Shown here: positions 44,534 through 52,146 of the stretch, one piece after another
Layout of the letters: every line of letters starts with the position of its first letter
How positions within the stretch are numbered: the stretch's first letter is position 1
Origin: Halogranum rubrum
Lineage (GTDB): Archaea > Halobacteriota > Halobacteria > Halobacteriales > Haloferacaceae
NCBI RefSeq assembly: GCF_900114455.1
Contig: NZ_FOTC01000001.1
Span: 459,058-523,057, forward strand
Length of the DNA stretch: 64,000 nt
Direction: 5' to 3'
The notes under the pieces: generated by a model
Seen by the model: the letters and a program-made list of their open reading frames with translations, nothing else
Told to the model about the DNA's origin: nothing
Databases searched by the model: none
Translations under genes and position numbers: made by a program

Positions 44534-44958
44534 GTGTCTTCGTTGATACTGGCGTGTTCTTTGCGCACCACGATTCGGATGCGGATCAGCACGACCAGGC
44601 CGTCAGTGCATTCGACGAGTTGCTTGATGGGGAATACGGACAACCGTATACGAACGACTACGTTTTCGACGAGACCGTGACCCTCACGCGCGCTCGAACA
44701 GGTTCATTCGAGGCTGCGGACACCGTCGCCGGTCGCATTCTCGGCGAAGAGCCGTTTCCTCAAGTCTTCGAAATGATTCACGTCGAACCGGACGATGTTC
44801 GGACGTCGCTAGAAACGTTTCGTCGATACGACGACCACGACCTCAGCTTCACTGACGCGACGATAGTCACGCTGTGTGAGTCACGTGATATCGACGCTGT
44901 GTTGAGCTTCGACACGGATTTCGATGGACTCGTTGAGCGTATCGAACCAGGATACTAA
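44530..44958 (+). CDS. PIN-domain toxin (VapC family), cassette 3
   Basis: 142 residues. The PIN-domain acidic residues are all present: D in MSVFVDTGVFFAHHDSDAD, E in TNDYVFDETVTL, D in LSFTDATIVTLCESRD and D in AVLSFDTDFDG. It should be a Mg-dependent ribonuclease held inactive by the upstream RHH protein. Normal length. The stop at 44958 is followed by about 210 bases without a clear gene; a faint degenerate match to the repeat's right half lies at 44990-45032. Confidence 0.88.
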   Translation: MSVFVDTGVFFAHHDSDADQHDQAVSAFDELLDGEYGQPYTNDYVFDETVTLTRARTGSFEAADTVAGRILGEEPFPQVFEMIHVEPDDVRTSLETFRRYDDHDLSFTDATIVTLCESRDIDAVLSFDTDFDGLVERIEPGY

Positions 44959-45170
44959 TAATTTTCTTGGAGTGTCTTACCCACTTCGTCCAGAAGCTGG
45001 TAGAACCGGCGTACTGAGCGTAGAGAGTGAACGGATTGAGTCGCATTCTTCGCTGGACTACGTTGATAGGCAAACACGGCTAAACAGACCCAAGAAGAAC
45101 AGCAAGAACCCCGGGAAGAAGATACACGATATTCGGAGCGCATTCTCCACCTACAAATTCGAGAAGTGGC

Positions 45171-45341
45171 TCACTCTGTTTCGAGGGCTCTGTAGATTTC
45201 AGCATGGCGGCGTCTGTCGAGTCGCGCCATTTCAAGCGCGATTTTGCGGCGTTCTTCGTCGGTCTCTGCCGCGTGATACCGCTCGTAGAGTTTGCGGACT
45301 TCGTCGTCGGCAGAACGTGAGGTATCAGTGCTGGACGCCAT
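45171..45341 (-). CDS. 56-residue helical protein paired with Doc, candidate antitoxin
   Basis: A short minus-strand gene: ATG at 45341, TGA at 45171-45173. It begins MASSTDTSRSADDEVRKLYE, then RYHAAETDEERRKIALEMAR and LDRRRHAEIYRALETE. It is almost wholly charged helix, the composition of a toxin-neutralising peptide. It lies 30 bases downstream of the Doc/Fic gene on the same strand, so the order is toxin then antitoxin, reversed from the usual phd-doc order. The pairing is inferred from position and composition. Confidence 0.6.
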   Translation of the reverse strand: MASSTDTSRSADDEVRKLYERYHAAETDEERRKIALEMARLDRRRHAEIYRALETE

Positions 45342-45371
45342 CTCTTACTGTCGTGTAGTTTCTGGTGTTGT

Positions 45372-45773
45372 TTATCTGTTCCGCCGTGTACAGGCCCGGA
45401 AGTATACGACAGCCGTCTCGATGTCGACTCTCTCTGAATCGGTTGCAAAACGCTTCAGCAGTGCTCGAACCTCATCGCCATAGTCGAACGTGTACCCGTT
45501 GAGCATGTAGAACGTCGCTACTGTGTCGAGTGCAGTTCGTTTGTTGTCGTCGACAAACGGGTGATCGGCGATCAAGAGGCGCATCAGGTGCACAGCTTTG
45601 TGGTGAATCGTTTCTGGTGACTCACCGAAGTATCCTTCAGAGATGTATTGTACCGCGGACGTAATCGGTTTCTTCGAGCGGACGCCTGGCTCTGTGTTAT
45701 CACCCTCCTCGACGATCTGTTCGTGAATCTCGAGGATGAGCTCAACCGTAGGATACACCAGTTCGTCGCTCAC
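45372..45773 (-). CDS. Doc/Fic-family toxin, cassette 3
   Basis: 133 residues, GTG start. The Fic motif HPFVDDNKRTAL around residues 72-83 matches HxFx(D/N)xNKR with Asp in place of the usual Gly or Ala, as in Doc-type kinases. Flanking helices LILEIHEQIVEE, TIHHKAVHLMRLLIADHPF and TVATFYMLNGYTFDYG fit Doc. Doc toxins phosphorylate elongation factor Tu, whereas Fic proteins AMP-ylate targets; which applies cannot be told. It shares an interval with VapBC but lies on the opposite strand, so this interval may be two cassettes whose intervening repeat has decayed. Confidence 0.85.
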   Translation of the reverse strand: MSDELVYPTVELILEIHEQIVEEGDNTEPGVRSKKPITSAVQYISEGYFGESPETIHHKAVHLMRLLIADHPFVDDNKRTALDTVATFYMLNGYTFDYGDEVRALLKRFATDSERVDIETAVVYFRACTRRNR

Positions 45774-45879
45774 AGTGACAAATACAGGTCGACTTTGGAT
45801 AGTCGTTTTTCTCTCTGCCGGACAGTGATGTTCTTTCTCCCTTCTCAGATGGCTGCCTACAGATACAATTGCGAGATAT

Positions 45880-45962
45880 GCGCCCTGAGTTCAGCACGGC
45901 CACAGAAACCTCACCAGTTGTTGGCAGAAAGTGCGTGCAAGACTTAAAGGGTGAGTTCACCA
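45880..45962 (+). repeat. Cassette repeat copy 4
   Basis: Full-length copy: left GCGCCCTGAGTTCAGCACGG; right end GGGTGAGTTCACCA (two differences from consensus). The middle is more diverged (TTGTTGGCAGAAAG). Confidence 0.85.
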
Positions 45963-46019
45963 AATCACCGGCGTTCGTTGTAGTGAATGGTCGTTGTACC
46001 TTTCGCAAAACCGGAGATA

Positions 46020-46883
46020 CTACGCTGTCCCCACTGAGCGCCGCCGGTCAAGGAGATAGATGAGTGCAGCGAGCCAGCACACACCGACGAAGCTCAGGGC
46101 TCCAACGGGGGCGTCCCATGCGTTAAGCTCTGCTGCGTAATCACCGAGTATGAACGCGGCGATAGGAGTGCCAACGTACGCAACAACGTTTGGAATCCAC
46201 GGTGAATTACTTTCATGGAGCTTTTCCGCATCCTTGTACACTGCAACGAGCAGAAATATTGCTGTACTATACGTAATTAACAGCAATAAGATTCCGAAAA
46301 GTGTCCCAACAGCACTTTGGGGCCTAAGTCCAAAGAAATAGCCCACTGTCACAGGCACGACGAAGACGTACACAGCCACGTATTTCGGCCATTTCGAGTC
46401 ATTTGTTCCTCGCCAGTCTTCACTCGTCGTACCCTTCACTTCGGCCCGCCACGACCGCACAGCAGCAAGTCGGTCACCGAAATAGGCAGCCACACGGACA
46501 ATGAGTACACCAATGGCAACTCCGAGAACGATAGCGATGAGAGTTCCAACCACGGTGAAGAGCGCTGCTCTGGGGGAGGATACGCTGAGGGTCGAAAACA
46601 TGGTGGCGAGATAGACGATAACGAGTCCAATGGAAGCAACAAGCCCGGTTCGTGTACTCGCTCGACGTCCGCTCGTTGGTCGATTGTAGTAGAGGCATCC
46701 GACGAGAAAGCCAGCGGCTATGAACGCACCACCAGAGACGGTTCCACCAGCAACTAACGACTCGTCGGTTACTGTTGGCCACGATAGCGGCACGGTGAGT
46801 AGTGCTGACACGAGCCCGATGGCTGTAGCGAGCCGAAGCTCAGGCTCAGTCAGCTCTCGATAGAAGTGTGTGTGGAGGGACAT
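46020..46883 (-). CDS. Polytopic membrane protein, cassette 4
   Basis: 287 residues with seven to eight helices. A basic cytoplasmic loop containing SWRAEVKGTTSEDWRGTNDS follows helix four, and the C-terminus is LLDRRRSVGTA. It resembles a family of haloarchaeal proteins seen near cassette-like regions but has no named function; no catalytic motif, transporter signature or cysteine pattern is visible. ATG 46883. It fills the interval between repeat copies 4 and 5, on the strand opposite to the repeats. Confidence 0.7.
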   Translation of the reverse strand: MSLHTHFYRELTEPELRLATAIGLVSALLTVPLSWPTVTDESLVAGGTVSGGAFIAAGFLVGCLYYNRPTSGRRASTRTGLVASIGLVIVYLATMFSTLSVSSPRAALFTVVGTLIAIVLGVAIGVLIVRVAAYFGDRLAAVRSWRAEVKGTTSEDWRGTNDSKWPKYVAVYVFVVPVTVGYFFGLRPQSAVGTLFGILLLLITYSTAIFLLVAVYKDAEKLHESNSPWIPNVVAYVGTPIAAFILGDYAAELNAWDAPVGALSFVGVCWLAALIYLLDRRRSVGTA

Positions 46884-47090
46884 TACGTCGGATACTCTGT
46901 GAATCGCTATCAGTAAGAGTGTTTTTCATTGGTCATCTCGTTTTCACTCTCAATATTCAATTTACGGCCACAGGAACAGAGACTACTCACTCAAGGTTTT
47001 CAGTTCGATCATTGAGACCCTCCCACTTTCTGCCGACTTGGAGGACAAATCGACAAGTTTCATTGGCGGCCAATGGCTCCTGATCGACTC

Positions 47091-47172
47091 GCGCCCTAAG
47101 TTCAGCACACCCGTAGAAACCCCACCGAATGCTGTCAGTAACGGCATGCAACATCCAGAGGTGAGTTCAGCA
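47091..47172 (+). repeat. Cassette repeat copy 5
   Basis: Full-length copy with one base missing near the right edge (CCAGAGGTGAGTTCAGCA). Left edge GCGCCCTAAGTTCAGCACAC, preceded by TGATCGACTC, a variant of the extended left block. Confidence 0.85.
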
Positions 47173-47220
47173 AAGACTAGACCACATTCACAAATATAAT
47201 AGATGGCATACCAACGGAAG

Positions 47221-47607
47221 TTACGATTGCTTCGGGAAGAAGCCCGGGAACGCCGACCGGTCACGAAGAACGCCAATACCGACTACTATCAATGTCAACG
47301 CAGAGAGTGTGGCCAGGACGTAAACCCACAGCCGAGCCTCGCACACCCCAATTTCGACTAGAAACTGATAGCCAGTGCCAAAATATACCCCCTCAAAAAG
47401 GAACGACCCGCCAATAGTTCGCTGGACGTTTACAACGTTCTCACAGACAAAGCCAAAGAGGATTTTCAGCACGCCACTTACAAACAACGCCCCAACAGCA
47501 ATTAGACTGAAACCTACGGTTAGATGTCCTAAGTTTGCCCATGCAAGGACACAGCTCGTGATAACTTGGATGATTCCCAAGCCGCCGAAAAATAGCTTGA
47601 CTGTCAT
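47221..47607 (-). CDS. Four-helix membrane protein, cassette 5
   Basis: 128 residues: MTVKLFFGGLGIIQVITSCV, LTVGFSLIAVGALFVSGVLK, a third segment with SFLFEGVYFGTGYQFLVEIG, and VYVLATLSALTLIVVGIGVL before RDRSAFPGFFPKQS. It has three cysteines in or near the membrane. No family recognised. ATG 47607; only gene between copies 5 and 6. Codon use is AT-richer than the backbone genes. Confidence 0.65.
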   Translation of the reverse strand: MTVKLFFGGLGIIQVITSCVLAWANLGHLTVGFSLIAVGALFVSGVLKILFGFVCENVVNVQRTIGGSFLFEGVYFGTGYQFLVEIGVCEARLWVYVLATLSALTLIVVGIGVLRDRSAFPGFFPKQS

Positions 47608-47756
47608 GTCATAAATCCCTGTAGTGGTAAGTTAATTCCACTGGAAGGTCGACCAACTGAGAGAAGAACTAGTCAGATAGTTACCAAGAGAAATAATCTA
47701 CCGAGAGCACAAATAAGTGAGAGTTAATATTTCTTGGGTAGTGAATTGACCGACTT

Positions 47757-47840
47757 GCGCGCTCTATTCAGCACGGCCTCAAGAACATCACTGAACGCTG
47801 TCAGAAGTGGCGTGCAACACTCAGAGGGTGAGCTATCAGC
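47757..47840 (+). repeat. Cassette repeat copy 6
   Basis: Full-length copy preceded by TTGACCGACTTGCGC (extended block). Left GCGCGCTCTATTCAGCACGG; right end GGGTGAGCTATCAGC with a small rearrangement. It abuts the stop of the next minus-strand gene directly. Confidence 0.85.
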
Positions 47841-47842
47841 GG

Positions 47843-48211
47843 TCAATCAGCGGGAGTTACGGGTTGAGATCGCTCCTCATCGGCTGATTTACTCATCTCT
47901 GCACCAAGCCCAATTCCTGCAGCTGCAATGCCCATCGCGAGCTGCACAAGTGTGAGTCGGTGCCCTCCAAGTTGAAGATCGGGATGAATACTATACAGAG
48001 GGAACACCACCAGTAGGGGGAGTAGAATCTGTGGAAAGAGACCACTGTCCTTCAGCGCAGAGCGATTTCGAGCTAGTAACCAGCCAGCGAGAGCCCAGAT
48101 GAGACCAAGAGAAAGCAGCAGTTGCGGGTTCCCTGAACCATCAATAGAGTGGATCCAAGCTATCACTCCCCCCACGATAACACCGGCGGAGAGGGCTTTG
48201 TAATCGACCAT
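47843..48211 (-). CDS. Membrane protein, cassette 6
   Basis: 122 residues from ATG 48211 (MVDYKALSAGVIVGGVIAWI). Four hydrophobic helices, a short basic loop (ARNRSALKDSG) and the charged tail SKSADEERSQPVTPAD. A longer start eight codons upstream is possible. Its stop lies two bases from repeat copy 6. No function recognised. Confidence 0.65.
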   Translation of the reverse strand: MVDYKALSAGVIVGGVIAWIHSIDGSGNPQLLLSLGLIWALAGWLLARNRSALKDSGLFPQILLPLLVVFPLYSIHPDLQLGGHRLTLVQLAMGIAAAGIGLGAEMSKSADEERSQPVTPAD

Positions 48212-48294
48212 GTCATCAGGACAAGTTATGAACACAAAAAGATTGAGTCAGACACCAAAAAGATAGTAATAAACAATCGCTAGCACCAATCTTG

Positions 48295-48335
48295 TGACCG
48301 ACTTGTGCGCTGTATTCAGCATAGCTATTAGGAAC
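48295..48335 (+). repeat. Cassette repeat copy 7 (left half only)
   Basis: TGACCGACTTGTGCGC then TGTATTCAGCATAGC; homology stops near 48335 where the middle and right blocks should follow. A truncated copy, consistent with a deletion between two neighbouring cassettes or with decay. Confidence 0.65.
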
Positions 48336-48407
48336 TATCGTCGATTGAAGGGTTTCATCGAGCCCGATTGTCAGTAAACATTCTTATCGACATCTTGACG
48401 ATGTTGC

Positions 48408-48839
48408 TCACGCTGACGTCTCTCGACGAGAATTGGAATTTGACGTGTCGGTATCGATAGGGAACGTAATTGAGAGATCAATTGCCTCGGTTCCATCGCG
48501 GAGTATCGGGCGCTTGCTGTTACCATCTGTAGTGAACTCAATGACGCCGAGCGCTTCGAGTTCCTTGAGATTCCGGTGAACCTCCTTGTAATCGCGATTG
48601 GCAAGTCGAGCAGTCTCACGGATACTTTCTGGGCGCTCACTAGCGACGATGTCCAAGAGCTGGAGGTTCAACCGACGCATGAGTCGTTCAACGTCGTCGA
48701 GGTCCTCGAAGTTTAGCACGAACGCTGCCTCCTGTTCTTCGAACTCTTCTCCAGATTCCGCCCGACGGAGTCGCTCGCGAGCGGCTCGCTGGTTATTCTC
48801 GCGCTGGCCGTACGTAATTTTGAGTATGTTTGCGGTCAT
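48408..48839 (-). CDS. Winged-helix protein, TumE-partner (HVO_A0114-type), cassette 7
   Basis: 143 residues. The N-terminal helix is charged (RENNQRAARERLRRAESGEE), then the wHTH: LLDIVASERPESIRETARLA, NRDYKEVHRNLKELEALGVI, and wing EFTTDGNSKRPILRDG. This is the haloarchaeal HVO_A0114-type DNA-binding protein typically encoded with TumE-like toxins, so it is the presumed antitoxin. It overlaps the upstream TumE-like gene by four bases and lies downstream of it on the minus strand. Confidence 0.8.
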   Translation of the reverse strand: MTANILKITYGQRENNQRAARERLRRAESGEEFEEQEAAFVLNFEDLDDVERLMRRLNLQLLDIVASERPESIRETARLANRDYKEVHRNLKELEALGVIEFTTDGNSKRPILRDGTEAIDLSITFPIDTDTSNSNSRRETSA

Positions 48840-49117
48840 GGAAGATCCTGGATTTCGTTCAGGAACCGGTCACGGAGTTCCATCATTCCGGGGAACTCAA
48901 TTTCGTCGATGCCATCGGGTGTATGTCGTTCGTGGCGTCCGGGAGTTCGGTTCTCGTTGTCGTAGCGGAGAATGACGCCTTGGCCATCGAGAAACCCGTA
49001 GTGAAGCGCGTATCGGTACCCGCTCGGATACTGAGGGTCGTCAGTTCGGTAGATTTTCCGCCGAATGACCGTCTCACCCGTCCTGTCTTCGGTGTTCTCG
49101 ATAACCTCGAACGTCAT
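48836..49117 (-). CDS. TumE-family (DUF6516) putative toxin, cassette 7
   Basis: 93 residues, mostly beta strand: MTFEVIENTEDRTGETVIRR, SGYRYALHYGFLDGQGVILR, YDNENRTPGRHERHTPDGID, EIEFPGMMELRDRF. The phrases YALHYG, LRYDNE and H-x-R-H-T are those of TumE-like proteins; paired with the HVO_A0114-type wHTH it forms a TumE/TumA-like toxin-antitoxin pair. Mechanism unknown to me. ATG 49117. Confidence 0.8.
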   Translation of the reverse strand: MTFEVIENTEDRTGETVIRRKIYRTDDPQYPSGYRYALHYGFLDGQGVILRYDNENRTPGRHERHTPDGIDEIEFPGMMELRDRFLNEIQDLP

Positions 49118-49209
49118 TCCTCACGCTATGGTATGAAGCCCATCAAAATAAGCATATGGGGTATTGCCCATCAAAGAGTGAAGAATCACCTGCAACTCCT
49201 GACCGACTT

Positions 49210-49292
49210 GCGCTGTGAGTTCAGGACGCCCGCAGAAACCTCACCGAACGCTGTTAGAAGCGGCGTGCAACACTCAGAGGATGTATGCAGCA
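49210..49292 (+). repeat. Cassette repeat copy 8
   Basis: Full-length copy with extended left block TGACCGACTTGCGC; middle AGAAACCTCACCGAACGCTG is consensus; right edge GGATGTATGCAGCA. Confidence 0.9.
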
Positions 49293-49352
49293 ATTCACCA
49301 TCCTTCGCGGAGGGCACGAATAATTAAGAGTGCCCGAAAGCTGTGCCAATAC

Positions 49353-49550
49353 ATGGAACTCGTCAATAGATTAAAACGCTGGACAGAGGAGATTTCTCTC
49401 GCCGCATTGTGCATGGTCTGGATTTTTCTTTGGTTCATGAATGGTGGATTATCCACTCCAGATAGACTTTATCAGGTGTCTCTCCTTGTATTGTTTCTCC
49501 TCTCAGTCGGGTTGCTAGTCCAAAATATACGGCAGACAACATCAGACTGA
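49353..49550 (+). CDS. Small two-helix membrane protein, cassette 8
   Basis: 65 residues from ATG 49353: amphipathic MELVNRLKRWTEEISL, helix LAALCMVWIFLWFM, short loop NGGLSTPDRLYQ, helix SLLVLFLLSVGLLVQNI, tail RQTTSD. The upstream extension of the frame is arginine-rich and starts inside the repeat, so it is rejected. It is AT-rich for this genome. Function unknown. Confidence 0.65.
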   Translation: MELVNRLKRWTEEISLAALCMVWIFLWFMNGGLSTPDRLYQVSLLVLFLLSVGLLVQNIRQTTSD

Positions 49551-49617
49551 GCAGTGCGCGCTCTATGTTTATCACTCCCGAGCGACCGCCAAATGATGAC
49601 TGACTCATGACCGACTT

Positions 49618-49700
49618 GCGCGCTGAGTTTAGCACGACCACAGAAACCTCACCAGTTGCTGTCAGAAGGTGCGTGCAACATTCAGAGAGAGAATTCAGCA
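49618..49700 (+). repeat. Cassette repeat copy 9
   Basis: Full-length copy with the extended block ATGACCGACTTGCGC. The right edge GAATTCAGCA supplies the stop codon (TGA on the minus strand) of the lipoprotein gene at 49695. A second short match to the left box (GCGCGCTCTATGTTT) lies just upstream at 49556-49570. Confidence 0.9.
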
Positions 49701-50126
49701 ATGCGAGTCCCCAGTAGCGTGAATACCATCCGTGATGCTGCCGTCCGGTTCCAATGACATCCAGATTCCTTGCCCTCGGTCGGCTGCTGTTCTCTCGACT
49801 GAATACCGTTGCCCCTCACCGAGACGGAGGTCTATCATATAGACCCCCGGAGTACACCCGTCATACTCGTCGGCGAGGATTCGCTCGGAGGGAATTATAG
49901 TATGCGCCCCATCGTCCGTCGTCCTTGAGGAAGGGAGGGTGTACTTACTCCAGTGGACGAGTTCTCCGTCCCGTCGGACCAGCACATCGAGGGTTTGCGA
50001 TTCTTCGGTCCTGTTCCGCAGTTCGATGAACGCGAGGGTAGTATCCTCGTTCAAATTCAGTGCTGAACAACCAGCGATGCCGACAATAGATCCGGCACCG
50101 AGGCTGAGGAGGGCACGACGTTTCAT
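49695..50126 (-). CDS. Tat lipoprotein, cassette 9
   Basis: 143 residues from ATG 50126. KRRALLSLGAGSIVGIAGC puts the lipobox Cys at residue 20 after twin arginines. The mature part is a small Ig-like or C2-like beta sandwich (TLAFIELRNRTEESQTLDVL, then VYMIDLRLGEGQRYSVE). The last codons (SHC, then stop) run into repeat copy 9, which provides the TGA. Surface protein of unknown role. Confidence 0.75.
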   Translation of the reverse strand: MKRRALLSLGAGSIVGIAGCSALNLNEDTTLAFIELRNRTEESQTLDVLVRRDGELVHWSKYTLPSSRTTDDGAHTIIPSERILADEYDGCTPGVYMIDLRLGEGQRYSVERTAADRGQGIWMSLEPDGSITDGIHATGDSHC

Positions 50127-50185
50127 ATACGCAGTCATCTGTTGGTAGTGAAGTGTTTTCTGGCGTACCGAGGTATGCTGAATAA

Positions 50186-50268
50186 GCGCCCTGAGCTCAG
50201 CACGACCACAACAAACTACTCAGATGCTGTCAGGAGCATCGTGCAAGACTCAGAGGGTGAGTTCAGCA
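50186..50268 (+). repeat. Cassette repeat copy 10
   Basis: Full-length copy; left GCGCCCTGAGCTCAGCACGA, right GGGTGAGTTCAGCACG. The middle resembles copy 1 (CTACTCAGATGCTGTCAG) rather than the consensus, showing that sub-types exist. Confidence 0.85.
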
Positions 50269-50282
50269 CGATGAGTTCGTGT

Positions 50283-50495
50283 TCAATCCTCTTGGTTTGG
50301 GTTCCAAGCGTAGTAGACTATGGTCAGCGAGAGTCCCATTGCAACAGCCTCAAAGGTCACAGAATCACCCATTAGCGTACCAATTGCAAGCACAGAAAGG
50401 GCAGACATCAACCCGACGAGAACAGCATATTGGATGCGAGATAAATTCCGCATCCATCCATCAAGACGATGGTACTGATGTCTTATATCGTTCAT
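50283..50495 (-). CDS. Small two-helix membrane protein, cassette 10
   Basis: 70 residues: MNDIRHQYHRLDGWMRNLSR (amphipathic), helix IQYAVLVGLMSALSVLAIGT, loop LMGDSVTF, helix EAVAMGLSLTIVYYAW, tail NPNQED. It occupies its whole interval, one of the shortest cassettes at 357 bases repeat to repeat. Function unknown. Confidence 0.65.
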   Translation of the reverse strand: MNDIRHQYHRLDGWMRNLSRIQYAVLVGLMSALSVLAIGTLMGDSVTFEAVAMGLSLTIVYYAWNPNQED

Positions 50496-50542
50496 AGTTC
50501 AACTTGTAGTGGGAAGTACAATAATATTCTCCTGACCGACTT

Positions 50543-50626
50543 GCGCCCTGAGTTCAGCACGCTCGTAGAAACCTCCCCCGAATGCTGTCAGAAGATACAT
50601 GCAACATACAGAGGGTGAATTCAGCA
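50543..50626 (+). repeat. Cassette repeat copy 11
   Basis: Full-length copy with extended block CTGACCGACTTGCGC; right edge GGGTGAATTCAGCA. Confidence 0.9.
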
Positions 50627-50718
50627 CCACCTCGCCTATAGACTACATTGACCAGTCAGAAACCGACGTGAGACTGTCCGAACGCTTATCTGTAGCCACC
50701 GACTCGATTTTGATAGAG

Positions 50719-50979
50719 ATGGCCAGCACGACTCGTGACAACGGTAATGGCGGCGTCGAGTTCGTCTATGAGGAGGATGGACGAGTCACGGCGAAAGACA
50801 TCGAGACGGGTGTCGCTTCTTTCGGTGACGACCGCGCAGAGGCTCTGCGGATGCTCGCAGACGCACTCGATGCTTACCACGGGAAGGGAGAACCCGTCGA
50901 CGATGACGAGCTGGCCGCAGAACTCGGTCTCAGCGAGGACGAAATCGGAAGCGAAGGCCGCCCGCCGTGGGACGAGTAA
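50719..50979 (+). CDS. hicB: HicB-like antitoxin, cassette 11
   Basis: 86 residues from ATG 50719. The HicB fold is visible: GGVEFVYEEDGRVTAKDIET, then GVASFGDDRAEALRMLADAL, followed by the acidic tail LSEDEIGSEGRPPWDE. HicB partially degenerate RNase-H folds block HicA. No separate DNA-binding domain is obvious. It is followed after one base by hicA, so the order here is antitoxin first. Upstream extension reads through the repeat and is rejected. Confidence 0.85.
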   Translation: MASTTRDNGNGGVEFVYEEDGRVTAKDIETGVASFGDDRAEALRMLADALDAYHGKGEPVDDDELAAELGLSEDEIGSEGRPPWDE

Positions 50980-50980
50980 C

Positions 50981-51226
50981 GTGGGCCGGACGACGTTCAC
51001 AGGTCGAGAAGTCGCCAAGGTGCTGATGAAATTCGGGTACGAGCCGAAGTCACGGTCTGGGAGTCACCTCACGTTGGAGTACGTCAACCCCGACACTGGC
51101 GACGTTCGACGACCGACTGTCCCTCTTCACGGAGATATCCCTCGTGGGACGCTTGGGAGCATCGCAGAGCAGTGTGGTGCAGAAGATTTCCACTCGTTCT
51201 GTGAGTGGATTGACGACCACTGTTAG
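50981..51226 (+). CDS. hicA: HicA-like toxin, cassette 11
   Basis: 81 residues from GTG 50981. The double-stranded RNA-binding-like core has REVAKVLMKFGYEPKSRSGS, the catalytic His in GSHLTLEYV, and PTVPLHGDIPRGTLGSIAEQ. HicA cleaves mRNA until bound by HicB. Normal length. The C-terminal DFHSFCEWIDDHC carries two cysteines. Confidence 0.88.
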   Translation: MGRTTFTGREVAKVLMKFGYEPKSRSGSHLTLEYVNPDTGDVRRPTVPLHGDIPRGTLGSIAEQCGAEDFHSFCEWIDDHC

Positions 51227-51291
51227 GGTTCGCCTCACGAACTGTGAGTTTTTCACTGAATCTGGTCTCAGGCTGCTACGACTCATCCAGA

Positions 51292-51334
51292 AGCTGTCAG
51301 CAATGGCGTGACACAGATAAAGGCTGAGTTCAGC
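51292..51334 (+). repeat. Cassette repeat copy 12 (right half; left half degenerate)
   Basis: Right blocks AAGCTGTCAGCAATGGCGTG, then AGGCTGAGTTCAGCACG. The preceding 40 bases keep only weak resemblance to the left and middle blocks. A decayed or truncated copy. Confidence 0.65.
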
Positions 51335-51402
51335 ACGCCCCGCTCGTTCAGCTCTGGAATATCCGTCTGAATCAACCGTTAAGTAGGTGTGCGAATGGGC
51401 TG

Positions 51403-51957
51403 TTATCCGAGGAGATACCGGGTCCACGGATACCGCTCAACGAGCGGTTGTCCTCCAATTTCATACCGTTCGATATACTGGTCAAGTCCAAGAATCCGGC
51501 CAGCCCCGAACGCTGCGACTGACAAGAACACGAGCATGTACGCAAAGTCGCCATTGATGTAGCCGTGGGCAATATCCCAGTTCCCGAAGTAGAACAGCAC
51601 CATCATGAATCCTCCGAAGAACGCGGCGAGCCTCGTCAGACACCCGACGAGGAGTCCGAGCCCGATGAGGAGTTGTCCCCACGGGACAGCAACGTTCACG
51701 AAGTCCATGAACCACGGGGTTTGTGCCATCGAGACGAACAGGTCCGCCAGCGGGCTTCCGTTTGCGGACGGCGCGTTTTGGAGATATCCTGCAGCATCGA
51801 ATCCCCCACCGGTCAGTTTCCCGAGACCTGCTTGGAGGAACGCCAATCCCATCATCAGCCGGAGCGCGAGGATGAACCAGACACTCAATGTGTGGAGTTT
51901 CCCTGCAGCAGTGAAGCCTGCAATCGTACTCCGGAGTTCAACTTCTCGTACAGACAT
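51403..51957 (-). CDS. DoxX-family membrane protein, cassette 12
   Basis: 184 residues, four to five helices. LRLMMGLAFLQAGLGKLTGG is the DoxX start; NVAVPWGQLLIGLGLLVGCL, then RLAAFFGGFMMVLFYFGNWD and FAYMLVFLSVAAFGAGRILG complete the core. DoxX and DoxD proteins are membrane subunits of thiosulfate:quinone oxidoreductase or related redox proteins; without a DoxA partner the activity is open. It is the largest intact metabolic-type cargo in the array. Confidence 0.85.
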   Translation of the reverse strand: MSVREVELRSTIAGFTAAGKLHTLSVWFILALRLMMGLAFLQAGLGKLTGGGFDAAGYLQNAPSANGSPLADLFVSMAQTPWFMDFVNVAVPWGQLLIGLGLLVGCLTRLAAFFGGFMMVLFYFGNWDIAHGYINGDFAYMLVFLSVAAFGAGRILGLDQYIERYEIGGQPLVERYPWTRYLLG

Positions 51958-52146
51958 GACATAGAAATATTTCTAGGCGGATTAAAAAAACCTATTTATT
52001 CAATTTCAAATACCAAAGTTCATAATAATATACGTCGACCCTGAATCGAACGATCATCCTGCTGCAAGACTCGCGCGCTCTATTCAGCACGACAACAAAA
52101 ACCTCACCGAACGCTGTCAGAATGGTCGTGACACATACAGAGGGTG

